Shown here: positions 9,526-18,059 of the stretch, piece by piece
Layout of the letters: each line of letters opens with the position of its first letter
Position numbering within the stretch: the stretch's first letter is position 1
Assembly (NCBI RefSeq): GCF_023101685.1
Contig: NZ_CP082164.1
Location: 9,951,001-10,015,000, forward strand
Length of the DNA stretch: 64,000 bases
Direction: 5' to 3'
Source of the DNA: Bradyrhizobium sp. 186
Lineage (GTDB): Bacteria; Pseudomonadota; Alphaproteobacteria; Rhizobiales; Xanthobacteraceae
Notes under the pieces: generated by a model
Database searches by the model: none
Told to the model about the DNA's origin: nothing
Seen by the model: only the letters and a program-made list of their open reading frames with translations
Translations under genes and position numbers: made by a program

Positions 9526-10164
9526 TCAGGATTTGCCGTACGAGCCCTGATAGCGGCCCTCGCGGATCGTCTTCAGCGTCTCCTCCTCACGCGCGACCTG
9601 GGTGCGCACCGCCTCCAGCAGCGCCGCCGCGTTCGCGGCCGCAAACGACACCACGCCGTCCTCGTCGCCCACCACGATGTCACCGGGCGAGATCACCGAG
9701 CCGCCGATCGAGACCGGGACATTGATCTCGCCGGGACCGCTCTTGTAGGGCCCGCGGTGGATCACCGCGCGGGCGAAGCAGGGAAAGTCGTCCGCGGCGA
9801 AGGCCGCGACATCGCGGATCGCGCCATCGATCACATAGCCCTCCGCTTTGCGCCACTGCGCGATGTTCTTCATGATCTCACCGACCAGCGCTCGGGTCTC
9901 ATCGCCGCCGCCATCGACCACGATGACGTCGCCGGGACCGACCAGCTCGAGGGCGCGGTGGATGGCGAGATTGTCGCCGGGACGGGTGCGCACCGTGAAG
10001 GCCGTCCCCACCAGCTTGCCGCCGCGATGATAGGGTTTCAGCCCCACCGCGCCCGGCAGCCGGCCGAGATTGTCTGATATCACCGAAGTCGGCGCGTTCC
10101 GAAAACCCTCGATGATGGCGGCCGGCGGTTTCGGCACGCTGGTCGCAGCAATGGTGATGCTCAT
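9526..10164 (-). CDS. RraA-family protein (HMG/oxaloacetate aldolase-like)
   Basis: A 212-residue member of the RraA/dimethylmenaquinone methyltransferase-like fold. The marks are VISDNLGRLPG, the GDVIVVDGGGDETRALVGEIM region, AEGYVIDGAIRD (the G-x-R-D active-site motif of the aldolase branch) and ISPGDIVVGDEDGVV. Members act as 4-hydroxy-4-methyl-2-oxoglutarate or oxaloacetate aldolases, or bind RNase E in enterobacteria. The GAIRD motif favours the aldolase branch, but that is inference. It lies 25 bp downstream of the frameshifted acyl-CoA ligase and is probably in the same transcript. Confidence 0.85.
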   Translation of the reverse strand: MSITIAATSVPKPPAAIIEGFRNAPTSVISDNLGRLPGAVGLKPYHRGGKLVGTAFTVRTRPGDNLAIHRALELVGPGDVIVVDGGGDETRALVGEIMKNIAQWRKAEGYVIDGAIRDVAAFAADDFPCFARAVIHRGPYKSGPGEINVPVSIGGSVISPGDIVVGDEDGVVSFAAANAAALLEAVRTQVAREEETLKTIREGRYQGSYGKS

Positions 10165-10189
10165 CAGTCCAGTCCTTCCGTGATTTTTC

Positions 10190-11703
10190 TCAGTCGGCCT
10201 GCGCTCGCGCCTTGGACGGCATGATACGGAACGACCGCCCCTCCTTCATCCACGCCGCGCGCTCGTCGCGCAACAGCGTGCGGCGGACTTTTCCGGAATC
10301 ATCGCGCGGCGGGGTGCTGACGATCTCAAAGCTCTCCGGATGCTTGTAGCGGCTGAGCCTGTCCTTCAGGAAATCGGCCATGCCGTCGGCGATCGCCTGG
10401 CCGTCCGCACCGGGATCGGGCTCGATGATGGCGTGCACGCGCTGGCCGAATTCCGGATCGGGCAATCCCACCACCACGCAGGAGCGTACGCCGGGACAGG
10501 CGGAGCGGCCTCGACCTCGGCCGGATAGATGTTGGCGCCGCCGCGCAAAACCATGTCGGCGAGGCGGTCGCCGAGATAGAGATAGCCTTCGGCATCGAGC
10601 CTGCCGATATCGCCGAGCGATTCCCAGCCATCCGAGCGGCGCTTCGGTTCGGCGCCGAGATAGTGATAGGTCGCGTCGGTGCCGTCGTTGTTGAGGAAAT
10701 AGATCTCGCCGGTCTCGCCCGGCGCGACGTCATTGCCGTCCTCGCCGACGATGCGCAGCCGCGCCGTCTCGCCGATCTTGCCGACCGAGCCCTTGTGCGT
10801 CAGCCACTCCGTGCCCGAGATGACGCAGGAGCCTTGCCGCTCGGTGCCGCCGTAGAGCTCCCAGATCCGCTCCGGCCCAAGCCAGGCGATCCAGTTCTCC
10901 TTGAGCCAGGGCGGCATCGGAGCTGCCATGTGGAACACGGTCTGCAAGCTCGACAGGTCGTAGGCATTGCGCACCTGATCCGGCAGCGCCCATATCCGGT
11001 GCATCATGGTCGGAACGAAATTGACCCATTGCACGCGTTCGCGCTCGATCAGGCGCAGCGTCTCCTCGGCGTCGAACTTGACGAGGCCGGTGAGCTTGCC
11101 GCCGGCGAACAGCGCGTAGTGCGACAGGATGAACGGCGCGTTGTGGTAGAGCGGACCCGGATTGAGCAGCGAGGCCCCGACGGGGATGTTGAGCAGCGGC
11201 GCGGCCACGGTATCGGTCACGGCGGGCTGGTGATCGAGGATCACCTTTGGCCGGCCGGTTGAGCCGCCGCTGGTCATGGCCTTCCAATAGCGCGCCACCG
11301 GCGGCGTGAGCGGTTCGTCGGAAAATCCTTGCGGCACGAAATCCGCGGGCAGACGGTTCGGCGCATTCCAGTCGGCCTCGCCGCCGACCTCCAGCGCGGG
11401 CTTCAGGATATCGAGCACGGCGGCGGCTTCGCCGCGTGGCAGCCGCCACGACAGCGAGGTCGGCGTCGCCCCGCATTTCCACACCGCAAAGCTGGTCTCG
11501 AAGAACGCGTTGCCGTTGGGCAATCCGATTGCGACGAAATCGCCGGGCTTCACGCCCTTGGCGGCAAATGCCCGCGCGCGCCGGTTCGCACCCCGCTCGA
11601 GCTCATCCCATGTCAGCGTGTCCTGCCCGTGGCGAACGGCGATCGTGCCTTGCGGCTTGCGTTGAGCGTACCAGCGCGGCACGTCGGACAGGGGCAGCAG
11701 CAT
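10190..11703 (-). pseudogene. AMP-forming acyl-CoA ligase, frameshifted
   Basis: The N-terminal frame (11703 to about 10515) has the ANL-family marks: the P-loop TSGGSTGRPKVI, the WELYGGTE motif, and the hinge region LYLGDRLADMVLRGGANIYPAEVEAA. The frame is then lost; the next frame continues ACPGVRSCVVVGLPDPEFG to the stop at 10190, with the catalytic-Lys segment DDSGKVRR. One missing base near 10514-10518 restores a 504-residue enzyme. It would activate an organic acid to its CoA thioester and pairs naturally with the RraA-like gene. It may be a pseudogene or a sequencing error; the protein as written lacks a C-terminal domain. Confidence 0.8.
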
Positions 11704-11934
11704 CGGGCGTTTCCAATTCGTGTTCTTGGCATCGCCTCACGATGAGGCGCTTGCAGGACGAAGTGTAACAGCCGGCCGGCCCCGCGCTGTGACTCCCGAG
11801 CCACGTCAAGCAAAAAATGTCAGCAGCACAGACACGAAATTGACGGGTTCCACGGGTGACAAGCCGGCGATAAAGGGGCAAAAATTCGTCCCGACTCAGT
11901 CCGGGTTGAGTTTTGCAAGGAATGCTCTCGTAGA

Positions 11935-12561
11935 ATGTCGTCCGTGTTTGCATCGCGTCGTGCGGCGCTGCTTCTCGTTGCCGCAGCAGGATTTTTTCTG
12001 CTGGCGCCATCGCATGCCCACGCCCAATGGTGGAAGCGCGCGCCGGTCGATTTCGAAGGATGCGCCGACACCGCCGAGAAAGCCGCGACCAAGGCCGAGA
12101 AGACGGCCGCGCTTGCCGAATGTAACGCAAAGTTCGCCGGCCGCCGCAAAGCAGGCGGCGGCTACACTTATTACGACTTCCTCCAGGACCGTACCTTCGA
12201 CATCGCCGGGCCCAATCCGACGCCGGAGGAGCAGAAGAAGATCGACGAATCCTACACCGCCTATCTCGCCAACCAGCGCCGCAGCAACCTGGCGGCGGAA
12301 GCTGCCGCGCGTCAGCAGCGCGAGCAGCAGGAGCAACAGCTCCAGCAGGTGGCGCTGCGCAGCGAAGTGGAACGCGTGCCCGTCCCGGTCGAGCGGCCGA
12401 AAGTCCAGCAAGCCGTGGCCGGCGATGCGCGGCCGCGACCAAAGGGCGCGCCCTGCGCCAAGGGCTCGTTCTCCTGCGAATGGCCGCGGCTCTCGGAAAG
12501 CTTGAACGATCTGAAGAAGCTGTTCAACCCGACACCGAGCAAGCCGGCGAAGAAGAGCTGA
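11935..12561 (+). CDS. Secreted protein of unknown function
   Basis: A 208-residue protein with a clear Sec signal peptide (ALLLVAAAGFFLLAPSHAHA, cleavage after residue 30). The mature part has paired Cys in VDFEGCADTAEKAAT and ALAECNAKFAG, a YTYYDFLQ stretch, a Gln/Glu/Ala-rich helix at about 122-142 (QQREQQEQQLQQ), then two more Cys (APCAKGSFSCEWP). It looks like a small periplasmic protein with two disulfides, but I do not recognise the family. It stands alone ahead of the first IS110 copy. Confidence 0.7.
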   Translation: MSSVFASRRAALLLVAAAGFFLLAPSHAHAQWWKRAPVDFEGCADTAEKAATKAEKTAALAECNAKFAGRRKAGGGYTYYDFLQDRTFDIAGPNPTPEEQKKIDESYTAYLANQRRSNLAAEAAARQQREQQEQQLQQVALRSEVERVPVPVERPKVQQAVAGDARPRPKGAPCAKGSFSCEWPRLSESLNDLKKLFNPTPSKPAKKS

Positions 12562-12648
12562 GCTGCGAGCTCGTCATTCCTTCGCGCTCACGACGCCAGC
12601 GAAGGCTGAATGACGTGATTGCCATTCCGCCGCCACACCCACAGCTTC

Positions 12649-12740
12649 GTCCCGGCGGAGGCCGGGACCCATTACCCCAGGGCGTAATTGTGGCGCGAGA
12701 CTGGTCACCACGAGTCTTCGCCAAACCCAATCCTGTGGCT
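12649..12740. repeat. Left part of a type C palindromic repeat, split by IS110
   Basis: This stretch contains CGTCCCGGCGGAGGCCGGGA, then CCATTACCCCAGGG, and ends CAATCCTGTGGCT directly at the IS border. The matching arm ATGGGTCCCGGCCTTCGCCG resumes at 14111. An unsplit relative at 20107-20229 shows CCTGTGGTTATGGGTC at the same point. Confidence 0.8.
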
Positions 12741-12815
12741 GATGGGGTGGACGGCCCCCTACGGCATCAGTGTGCCAGAATGAGGTTGTTGCAATCTCAG
12801 ACAAGGGAGCCGTCC

Positions 12816-13856
12816 GTGACGAAGATTATCCGCATTGGAATGGATACGTCGAAGTATATTTTTGTGCTGCATGGGGTTGATGAGGATGAGCGGCCTGTGC
12901 TGCGCAAGAAACTTTCGCGCAAGCAGGTGCTCGAGTTCTTCGCCAAGTTGCCGCCGACCGTGATCGGGATGGAGGCCTGCGGGGCTTCGCAACATTGGGC
13001 GCGAGAGCTTCGCCAGCTCGGCCACGAGGTGAAGCTGATGGCGCCGCAACTGGTGAAGCCCTACGTGTCGCGGAACAAGAACGACGGACGGGACGCGGAA
13101 GGGCTGTGCGAGGCGATGAGCCGACCGACCATGCGGTTCGTGCCGGTGAAGAGCGCCGAGCAGCAAGCCGCATTGATGCTGACGGGCATCCGCGACGGGC
13201 TGATCGCCCGGCGCACTCAGTTGACCAATACGATCCGCGGCCATGCGGCGGAGTTTGGCCTGATTGCGCCCAAGGGGCTGGACAAGATCGAGCCGTTGCT
13301 GGCGCAGATTGCGCAGGACGAGACGCTTCCTGTCCTGGCGCGCGAGCTGTTTGTCGTGCTGGGCCGCGAATGCGCTAAGCTCGAGAGCGAGCTGGAGGCG
13401 ATCGAAGCCAGGCTGATGGCCTGGCACCGTGGCGATGCCATGGGCCGGCGTCTGGCGCAGATCCCCTCGGTCGGCCCGATCGTTGCCACCGCGCTGGTGA
13501 TGAAGACGCCGGATCCGCGGGCGTTCCGCTCCGGTCGTCACTTTGCGGCCTGGCTCGGCCTCACGCCCAAGGACCACTCCACCGCTGGCAAGACCAGGCT
13601 CGGCAAGATCACCCGGGCGGGCGACGAGGATCTGAGACGGCTGCTCGTGATCGGGGCCACGGCGGTGATCCAGCAGGCCCGGCGAGGCCGCGGCCATCAC
13701 TCGCGCTGGCTGTTGGCACTGATCCAGCGCAAGCCGCCGAAGCTTGCAGCCGTAGCGCTCGCCAACAAGGTGGCCCGCATCGCCTGGAAGCTGATGATCA
13801 GCGGCGAGAGTTACGACGCGGCACGGTTGAATGCCGCCGCGGTAGTCACCGCCTAA
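12816..13856 (+). CDS. IS110-family transposase (copy 1)
   Basis: A 346-residue DEDD-type recombinase. The RuvC-like N-terminal domain shows GMDTSKYIFVLHG (first Asp), VIGMEACGASQHW (Glu) and YVSRNKNDGRDAEGLCEA (last two Asp). The C-terminal domain has QIPSVGPIVATALV and GLTPKDHSTAGKTRLGKIT, the region carrying the conserved catalytic Ser. In this family the protein works with an RNA from the element's non-coding end that pairs with target and donor DNA. The start is GTG at 12816 with AAGGGAG upstream; longer readings cross the IS border. It appears intact. Confidence 0.92.
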   Translation: MTKIIRIGMDTSKYIFVLHGVDEDERPVLRKKLSRKQVLEFFAKLPPTVIGMEACGASQHWARELRQLGHEVKLMAPQLVKPYVSRNKNDGRDAEGLCEAMSRPTMRFVPVKSAEQQAALMLTGIRDGLIARRTQLTNTIRGHAAEFGLIAPKGLDKIEPLLAQIAQDETLPVLARELFVVLGRECAKLESELEAIEARLMAWHRGDAMGRRLAQIPSVGPIVATALVMKTPDPRAFRSGRHFAAWLGLTPKDHSTAGKTRLGKITRAGDEDLRRLLVIGATAVIQQARRGRGHHSRWLLALIQRKPPKLAAVALANKVARIAWKLMISGESYDAARLNAAAVVTA

Positions 13857-14110
13857 CAGATTGGCCGGCCGGCGGTCGTTCGCCAGCCGACCCGGAAGCT
13901 GCAGGAGCAGATGGAGCGATCGATCGAGCAACGATGCGAGACATTCCGTGGGACCCATTGGCCGCCAGCAGGTCGCCGGGTTGTTTGGAACCCGCATCGC
14001 GCAAACCATCTTGGCCAGCGATCTAATCCATCGCACTCAACAGGCCGGACATATGGATGCAAGCGATCCGATCTCTCAAAAAGCTCTTGTGCCACGGGGG
14101 CCGTCCACAT
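13857..14110 (+). ncRNA. Candidate IS110 guide (bridge) RNA region, copy 1
   Basis: These 254 bp follow the transposase and carry no convincing gene. In IS1111-type elements this region encodes the structured guide RNA. GGGACCCAT at 13950-13958 is the exact complement of ATGGGTCCC, the first nine bases on the right side of the insertion site in both copies, as expected of a right target guide. ATTCCGTGG next to it loosely resembles the left flank ATCCTGTGG. RNA ends and fold were not computed, and the palindromic repeat contains the same sequence, so the match is suggestive only. Confidence 0.45.
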
Positions 14111-14140
14111 ATGGGTCCCGGCCTTCGCCGGACGACGGCT
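14111..14140. repeat. Right part of the type C repeat split by IS110 copy 1
   Basis: ATGGGTCCCGGCCTTCGCCG followed by GACGACGG is the right arm complementary to the left arm at 12649. The two are separated only by the IS, so this is the pre-insertion palindrome. Confidence 0.75.
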
Positions 14141-14159
14141 GACGATGCGGGCCTGCACG

Positions 14160-14375
14160 TCAGTTCGCGTGCTTCTTCTTGCTGCGCTTGGGTGTGGCCA
14201 CCGGCGGATTCGCCGGCGCTGTTGTCGTCGGTGAATTGCTCAACGCCGACCGGCTCTCCTTCAAGCGCGCTTCATAGCCGGGAGAGTTCGTGACGGTCGG
14301 CGGCCTCGCCTGAGCAAACGTGGAGGCGCCGAAGAGGGCGGCCAGTGCGACCCCGATCGTCAAACAACGTTTCAT
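14160..14375 (-). CDS. Small exported protein of unknown function
   Basis: A 71-residue protein with a signal peptide MKRCLTIGVALAALFGAST ending in a FAQA cleavage site, then a short Ser/Thr/Pro-rich stretch and a basic C-terminus (TPKRSKKKHAN). Such small secreted proteins are frequent in Bradyrhizobium and have no assigned role. Its start overlaps the end of the damaged reductase gene upstream by 4 bp. Confidence 0.65.
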   Translation of the reverse strand: MKRCLTIGVALAALFGASTFAQARPPTVTNSPGYEARLKESRSALSNSPTTTAPANPPVATPKRSKKKHAN

Positions 14376-14758
14376 CGCACTTCTCCCGTCGGCCGGCGTG
14401 AGCTCATGCAGCGCCGCGGATCTGTTGCGGCGTTAGCCGCGGCGGGCCCTTGCCCGCCCGGCGCATGCTGCGCAATCTGATCCGCGACATCAGCGGTGTC
14501 GGCACTCTTCACCGTGACCAGCACGATGCCGGCGCTGTGGAAGATCGCGGGATCCTCCGACAGCGCGAGCCGGCCGGCACTGAGCTTCTTCTCGGACCCG
14601 TCGAAATCGGTGAGCCGCAGGCCGAACCGCTCGATCTCGGTCTTCACCCGCGGCCGCGCCAGGAGCGCGACGCGGCGACCGCCGGCCGCAAGCATCCCGC
14701 CGACAAGACAGCCAATGGCACCCGCGCCGGCCACCACGATCGGTCGATCCGTATCCAC
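14372..14758 (-). pseudogene. 2-dehydropantoate 2-reductase-like, internally deleted
   Basis: The N-terminal half of a ketopantoate reductase-family NADP-binding domain: IVVAGAGAIGCLVGGMLAAG is the Rossmann loop and GIVLVTVKSADTADVADQI the following strand-helix. After QIAQHAP the family sequence stops abruptly. A different frame then gives LTPQQIRGAA and a stop, which resembles a C-terminal tail of this family. About 200 residues, including the catalytic domain, are missing, so an internal deletion is likely. The 128-residue product cannot be an active reductase. Confidence 0.7.
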
Positions 14759-14902
14759 CTGACCTTGCTCCCTGAATGACCGGCCCTCGATAGCAGAGGG
14801 GACGCCTGCTGCCCATCGCGCGGTTGCAGCGCAATCGCCTTGTAACCGTCATGAGAGCCTCATATGTTTTCGAAAGGGGCTTGTTACCGGCAGGAGAACG
14901 CC

Positions 14903-15496
14903 ATGGGTTTGCTCGACGTCCTCAACGGCATGCAGAACGGCCCGCGCGGCCCAAGCGCGCCGAGTTCACAATCCTCATCCAGCGGCGGCATGTCACCCAT
15001 GACCATGGCGATCCTTGGCCTGCTCGCCTGGAAAGCATTCAAGCATTTGACCGGCAACCAATCCGGCAGTGCCCCGCAGCCGTCCCCGACACCGACGCAC
15101 CTCCCCCCGCCGGTGAATGCGGGCGCCGGCGGCACGCTTGGCGGAGGCGGCGGCCTCGGTGACCTGCTCAAGGGCGGCCTCGGCGGCCTGCTCGCGGGCG
15201 GCGCGGCCGGCAGCGTGCTCAGCGGCGGGCTCGGCGATCTCCTCAACCAGCTCCAGCAGGGCGGCCATGGCGAGACCGCGAATACCTGGGTCGGCAAGGG
15301 CGAGAACAAGGCGATCGCGCCCGGCGATCTCGCCAACGCGCTCGGCGCCGACCAGATCGAGAGCCTGTCGGCCCAGAGCGGCCTGTCGCGCGACGAGCTG
15401 CTCTCCGGCCTCAGCCAGTATCTGCCGCAGGTGATCGACCATCTGACGCCGGACGGACGGCTGCCGACCGAGACCGAGATCTCGGGCAGAGTCTGA
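14903..15496 (+). CDS. YidB-family (DUF937) protein
   Basis: A 197-residue protein starting MGLLDVLNGMQNGP, then a Ser/Pro-rich stretch, one hydrophobic helix MTMAILGLLAWKAFKHL, a Gly-rich linker (about 85-120), and a YidB-type C-terminal domain. That domain contains DTANTWVGKGENKAIAP-like sequence (here ETANTWVGKGENKAI), DLANALGADQIESLSAQSGL and YLPQVIDHLTPDGRLP. The role of the family is unknown. The ATG at 14903 has CAGGAG upstream. The gene precedes a stress-type membrane protein by 28 bp, probably in one operon. Confidence 0.85.
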   Translation: MGLLDVLNGMQNGPRGPSAPSSQSSSSGGMSPMTMAILGLLAWKAFKHLTGNQSGSAPQPSPTPTHLPPPVNAGAGGTLGGGGGLGDLLKGGLGGLLAGGAAGSVLSGGLGDLLNQLQQGGHGETANTWVGKGENKAIAPGDLANALGADQIESLSAQSGLSRDELLSGLSQYLPQVIDHLTPDGRLPTETEISGRV

Positions 15497-15524
15497 TTTT
15501 AGTCAAACCGAGGGGAGCACTGAC

Positions 15525-15797
15525 ATGAGCATGGGCGGCCTGTTGTGGATCATCGTCGTCGGCTTCGTCGCCGGCCTCATCGCGCGCTGGCTGGCGCCGG
15601 GACCGAACAACCCGAGCGGTTTCATCCTCACCACGATCCTCGGCGTCGCCGGCGCATTTCTCGCGACCTTCATCGGCCAGGCCATCGGCCACTACAGCCC
15701 CGACCAGGGCGCGGGATTCATCATGGCCACCATCGGCGCCGTGGTGGTGCTGTTCATCTGGCACCGGCTGGTCGCGAGCGGCGTGATCAAGGGGTGA
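15525..15797 (+). CDS. GlsB/YeaQ/YmgE-family membrane protein
   Basis: A 90-residue protein of three membrane segments (about 6-24, 33-52 and 63-85) with the family signature: an initial FVAGLIARWLAPGPN, then GFILTTILGVAGAFLATFIG, and a final Gly-rich helix. The family is often called transglycosylase-associated or stress-response membrane protein and is induced by stress in several bacteria; its biochemical role is not known. It follows the YidB-like gene closely. Confidence 0.9.
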   Translation: MSMGGLLWIIVVGFVAGLIARWLAPGPNNPSGFILTTILGVAGAFLATFIGQAIGHYSPDQGAGFIMATIGAVVVLFIWHRLVASGVIKG

Positions 15798-15838
15798 CAA
15801 TCTAACGGCCATCGAGGGAGGTCACCACCTCCCCAATC

Positions 15839-15922
15839 GTCATGCCCGGGCTTGTCCCGGGCATCCACGTTCTTTAACCGCGCGGCAACACGTGGATGGC
15901 CGGGTCAAGCCCGGCCATGACG
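15839..15922. repeat. Type A palindromic repeat
   Basis: Arms GCCCGGGCTTGTCCCGGGC and GGCCGGGTCAAGCCCGGCC are joined by CCACGT and ACGTGG. It lies between convergent genes at 15797 and 15947, where it may help end transcription. Confidence 0.8.
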
Positions 15923-15946
15923 TGGAGGGAGTGTGCCGGGCAATCG

Positions 15947-16732
15947 TCACGTAATCAAATGCATTCCGGCGTCCATCCGCACGATCTCGCCAGTCATGTT
16001 GCTGGATGCCGGCATCGCCAGGAAGCAGACGAGCTGCGCGATATCGTCCGCGGTTGATGCGACCTTCAGCGGCACCTTCGCCACCACGCTGTCGCGCACC
16101 TGCTTTGCACCTGCTTCGCCCCGGCCCTTGGTGAACCAGGGCGTATCGATGTAGCCGGGACACACCGTGTTGACGCGGATCAGCGGCGCCAGCGCACGCG
16201 ACAGCGACAGTGTCATGGTGTTGAGCGCGCCCTTGCTCGCCGCATACGCAATCGACGAGCCGACGCCGCTGATGCCGGCGACCGACGACACATTGACCAC
16301 GGCTGAGGGCCGCCCCGACGCCTTCGCACCGGCCTCCAGCAGGCTGCGCGCTGCGCGCACCATCTGGAACGGGCCAATCGTGTTGACGCCATACAAGCGC
16401 TGAAAATCTTCCGCCGACAATCCATCGAGGTCGGCATGGGCGACATGCTTGGTGGTGCCGGCGTTGTTGACGAGCACGTCGAGCCGGCCCCAGCCGGCGG
16501 CGGCCGCAGCGATCCGGCGGCAGTCCTCGTCGCGCGAGACGTCGCCCTGCGCGACCAGAACTTCTGCGGCTCCGGCCTTGCGGCAGGCCTCAGCGGTAGC
16601 CTCGGCCTCCTTCTGGCTTGAGGAATAGTTGATGACGAGCCGCGCCCCGCTCCGCGCGAGAATTTCCGCGGTCGCCGCGCCCAGGCCGGATGCTGACCCC
16701 GTCACGATTGCGCACAAGCTGTCGTTTGCCAT
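15947..16732 (-). CDS. SDR-family oxidoreductase
   Basis: A 261-residue classical short-chain dehydrogenase. The cofactor loop is TGSASGLGAATAE at about residue 11, LVNNAG is present, the catalytic Ser lies in VVNVSSVAGISG, and the Tyr-Lys pair is in IAYAASKGALN. The C-terminal MPASSNMTGEIVRMDAG is typical. It probably oxidises or reduces a hydroxyacyl or sugar-like substrate with NAD(P). The enzyme faces away from the acyl-CoA dehydrogenase operon at 16979 across 246 bp, which could hold divergent promoters. A role in the same acyl-CoA pathway is inferred from position. Confidence 0.88.
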   Translation of the reverse strand: MANDSLCAIVTGSASGLGAATAEILARSGARLVINYSSSQKEAEATAEACRKAGAAEVLVAQGDVSRDEDCRRIAAAAAGWGRLDVLVNNAGTTKHVAHADLDGLSAEDFQRLYGVNTIGPFQMVRAARSLLEAGAKASGRPSAVVNVSSVAGISGVGSSIAYAASKGALNTMTLSLSRALAPLIRVNTVCPGYIDTPWFTKGRGEAGAKQVRDSVVAKVPLKVASTADDIAQLVCFLAMPASSNMTGEIVRMDAGMHLIT

Positions 16733-16978
16733 CCGGATTTCCTTCCCCAGTGTTGAGTTTCGGCGCCCTGTTTAGCGAGTTTGCCGCGCCCTGCAAATCG
16801 AGCAAACTCCGCTAAGCGGAATTAATGCTGGTCGATCCTCTGCCCATGCCGGCGCCGCAGATGGACCTGCGGTCAACGCTTGTCAGGACCATGGCTTTTT
16901 CCGATCATCGGGCGCAAGAAGAGACCGCGCGCCGGCCCAACGGGCGGGATGCGCCAATGGTAAAACACGGGGAACGCT

Positions 16979-18043
16979 GTGGCGGAGAGTGACAATATCG
17001 TCGTCGAGACCGCGGAAAAAATCTTCGCAGATCTCGCCGACCCGCAGACCATCAACAACGATAAAAAGGATTCGTGGCAGGCGCCGCTGTGGCAGGCGCT
17101 GAACGAGGCCGGGCTGCCGTTGTCCTGGGTGCCTGATGATCTCGGTGGCTCCGGCGCGAGCCTTGCCGACGGCTTTGCACTTCTGAACGCCGCCGGCCGC
17201 TTCGCCGTCGCGGTTCCCCTGGCCGAGACCATGCTGGCGGGCTGGCTGCTGGCGCAAGCGAAGATCGCCTCACCCGGGGGCGAGATGACGGTGCTGCCGG
17301 CGAGCCCGAAGGACCGCATCACGCTCGCCGCTGACGGCTCGCTCTCAGGCCGCGCCCGCGGCGTGCCGTTTGCGAAAGCGGCGAAGCATTTTGCAGTGCT
17401 GGTGCATGGCAAGGATGGCGTCTCGATCGCGCTGGTCGACGCAACCAAGGCGCGGACCGAAGCCGGACTCAATGTCGGCTACGACCACAGCGATACGGTC
17501 ACACTGGACAAGGTCCAGCCCATCACCATCAAGTCCGCACCGAAGGGCTTTGACCAGACCACCATGATGCTGATGGGTGGCGTCGCACGCAGCCTTCAGA
17601 TCGCGGGCGCGCTGGAAGCGATGCTCGACATCTCCGTGCGCTATTCCAACGAACGCGTCGCCTTCGAGAAGAAGATCTCGAAATTCCAGGCGGTGCAGCA
17701 CAACCTGGCGCGCCTTGCCGGCGAATCCGCCGCGGCGCTTGCGGCCGCGACCTCGGCCGCCGACGCGATCGCGAATGCAAAAGGCTTCGACGACGAAGTT
17801 TACCTCGAAGCAGCCTCGGCAAAGATCCGCTGCGCGGAAGCTGCGGAAAAAGGCGGCGCCATCGCGCATCAGGTGCACGGCGCGATCGGCTTCACCATGG
17901 AGCACATCCTGCACCGCTATTCGCTGCGCGCGTTGGCCTGGCGCGACGATTTCGGTTCGGAGAGCCACTGGGCCGTCGAGCTCGGCAAGCTGGTTGCCAG
18001 CCGTGGCGCCGACGAATTGTGGCCGCTCGTGGCTGCGCGCTGA
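16979..18043 (+). CDS. Acyl-CoA dehydrogenase, short form
   Basis: A 354-residue acyl-CoA dehydrogenase-family protein that starts with GTG. It has the N-terminal domain (PLSWVPDDLGGSGASLADG) and the C-terminal helical domain (GGVARSLQIAGALEAML, ERVAFEKKISKFQAVQHNLA, VHGAIGFTMEHILHRYSLR). The sequence between them is short for the beta domain. It is the smaller partner of the pair often found with a full-length dehydrogenase, as here, 16 bp upstream of the next gene. The two may form a heteromeric enzyme, as in steroid side-chain dehydrogenases; that is inference. Confidence 0.85.
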   Translation: MAESDNIVVETAEKIFADLADPQTINNDKKDSWQAPLWQALNEAGLPLSWVPDDLGGSGASLADGFALLNAAGRFAVAVPLAETMLAGWLLAQAKIASPGGEMTVLPASPKDRITLAADGSLSGRARGVPFAKAAKHFAVLVHGKDGVSIALVDATKARTEAGLNVGYDHSDTVTLDKVQPITIKSAPKGFDQTTMMLMGGVARSLQIAGALEAMLDISVRYSNERVAFEKKISKFQAVQHNLARLAGESAAALAAATSAADAIANAKGFDDEVYLEAASAKIRCAEAAEKGGAIAHQVHGAIGFTMEHILHRYSLRALAWRDDFGSESHWAVELGKLVASRGADELWPLVAAR

Positions 18044-18059
18044 TCGGGAGACGAGACCT

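Larger units (their letters stand above)
12741..14110 (+). mobile_element. IS110-family insertion sequence, IS1111 type, copy 1
   Basis: A 1,370-bp element. Subterminal inverted repeats TGGACGGCCCCC (12748-12759) and its complement (14096-14107) lie 7 bp and 3 bp from the ends, the asymmetry known for the IS1111 group. No target duplication is seen. The transposase has a short 5' leader and about 254 bp of 3' non-coding DNA, where IS1111 elements encode their guide (bridge) RNA. A second copy of equal length lies inverted at 28174-29543. Both are inserted in palindromic repeats before ATGGGTCCCGG. Confidence 0.9.

Noticed and set aside
12759..14036. Antisense open frame of 425 residues through the IS110 element (and its twin at 28248-29525)
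   Set aside because: It mirrors the transposase and exists only because both IS copies are identical.
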